From positions 1-5,402 of the forward strand of contig QHWL01000406.1 of the NCBI GenBank assembly GCA_003222555.1: a stretch of 5,402 nucleotides of DNA, written 5' to 3'. This document shows, piece by piece, positions 5,278 through 5,402 of the stretch; position 1 is the first letter of the stretch, and each line of letters opens with the position of its first letter. The position numbers and the translations under genes are program-made. A model generated the notes under the pieces. That model was not told the DNA's origin, did not search any database, and saw only the letters and a list, made by a program, of their open reading frames with translations. The DNA is from Acidobacteriota bacterium. Its GTDB lineage: Bacteria > Acidobacteriota > Vicinamibacteria > Vicinamibacterales > CAVVIG01.

Positions 5278-5402
5278 GGCCGCGGCGAGTGCATCACGAG
5301 ATCGCGATAGCGATAGGTGATCGGTCCCACCGCCTCGTTGAGGGCCTCATCGACGATGACGCGCTGCGCTGACAGCCGGCAGACGGGGTCCGTGGCGGCA
5401 GC
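5274..5402 (-). CDS. 3' end of an unidentified gene upstream of the S9 peptidase (partial)
   Basis: The minus-strand frame is open from the right edge of the window for 42 codons and ends in TGA at 5276-5274. It overlaps the GTG start of the S9 peptidase by four bases (GTGA). The visible C-terminus contains VCRLSAQRVIVDEALNEAV and GPITYRYRDLVMHSPRP. I do not recognise a family; there is no membrane segment, and the content looks like a soluble protein. The codon-sized overlap and shared direction are the main reasons to call it real, and they imply an operon with the peptidase. Confidence 0.7.
   Translation of the reverse strand, partial: AAATDPVCRLSAQRVIVDEALNEAVGPITYRYRDLVMHSPRP

Overview
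The window is GC-rich chromosomal DNA, most likely from an Acidobacteriota-type soil bacterium, possibly the Vicinamibacteria lineage. This is inferred from the gene mix: a CadC/OmpR-type winged-helix N-terminus of the kind often fused to TolB or TPR domains there, an exported DinB-like protein with an RGG tail, an exported ankyrin-repeat protein and an S9 peptidase of the 'APYGTW..SP' type. No rRNA or tRNA is present, so the taxonomic call is tentative.

Layout. 1-196 holds nothing I can identify. 197-450 (+) is a frameshifted relic of the C-terminal catalytic half of an integron-type tyrosine recombinase. 451-786 has no gene but contains a small cluster of related repeats and a perfect 16-bp palindrome. 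787-2028 (-) is an exported protein built almost wholly of about twelve ankyrin repeats. 2029-2374 is a divergent intergenic region with an 11-bp direct repeat, a GC hairpin and a possible -10 box. 2375-2572 (+) is the N-terminal piece of a winged-helix regulator that stops abruptly just before the ribosome binding site of the next gene. 2586-3167 (+) is a secreted DinB-like protein. After a 115-bp convergent spacer, 3283-5277 (-) is a full-length S9-family serine peptidase. It is preceded, with a 4-base GTGA overlap, by the last 42 codons of an unidentified gene that runs off the right edge.

How the parts relate. The S9 peptidase and the partial gene upstream of it are probably one transcript. 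The winged-helix remnant and the DinB-like gene are probably co-transcribed from a promoter inherited from the truncated regulator. The ankyrin gene is divergent from that pair. The left end and the winged-helix stub both show decay (a frameshift and a truncation), so the left half of the window has been rearranged. I see no CRISPR array, intact mobile element or clear new multi-gene system. The most unusual points are the altered nucleophile elbow of the peptidase, the regulator stub, and the repeats beside the dead integrase.
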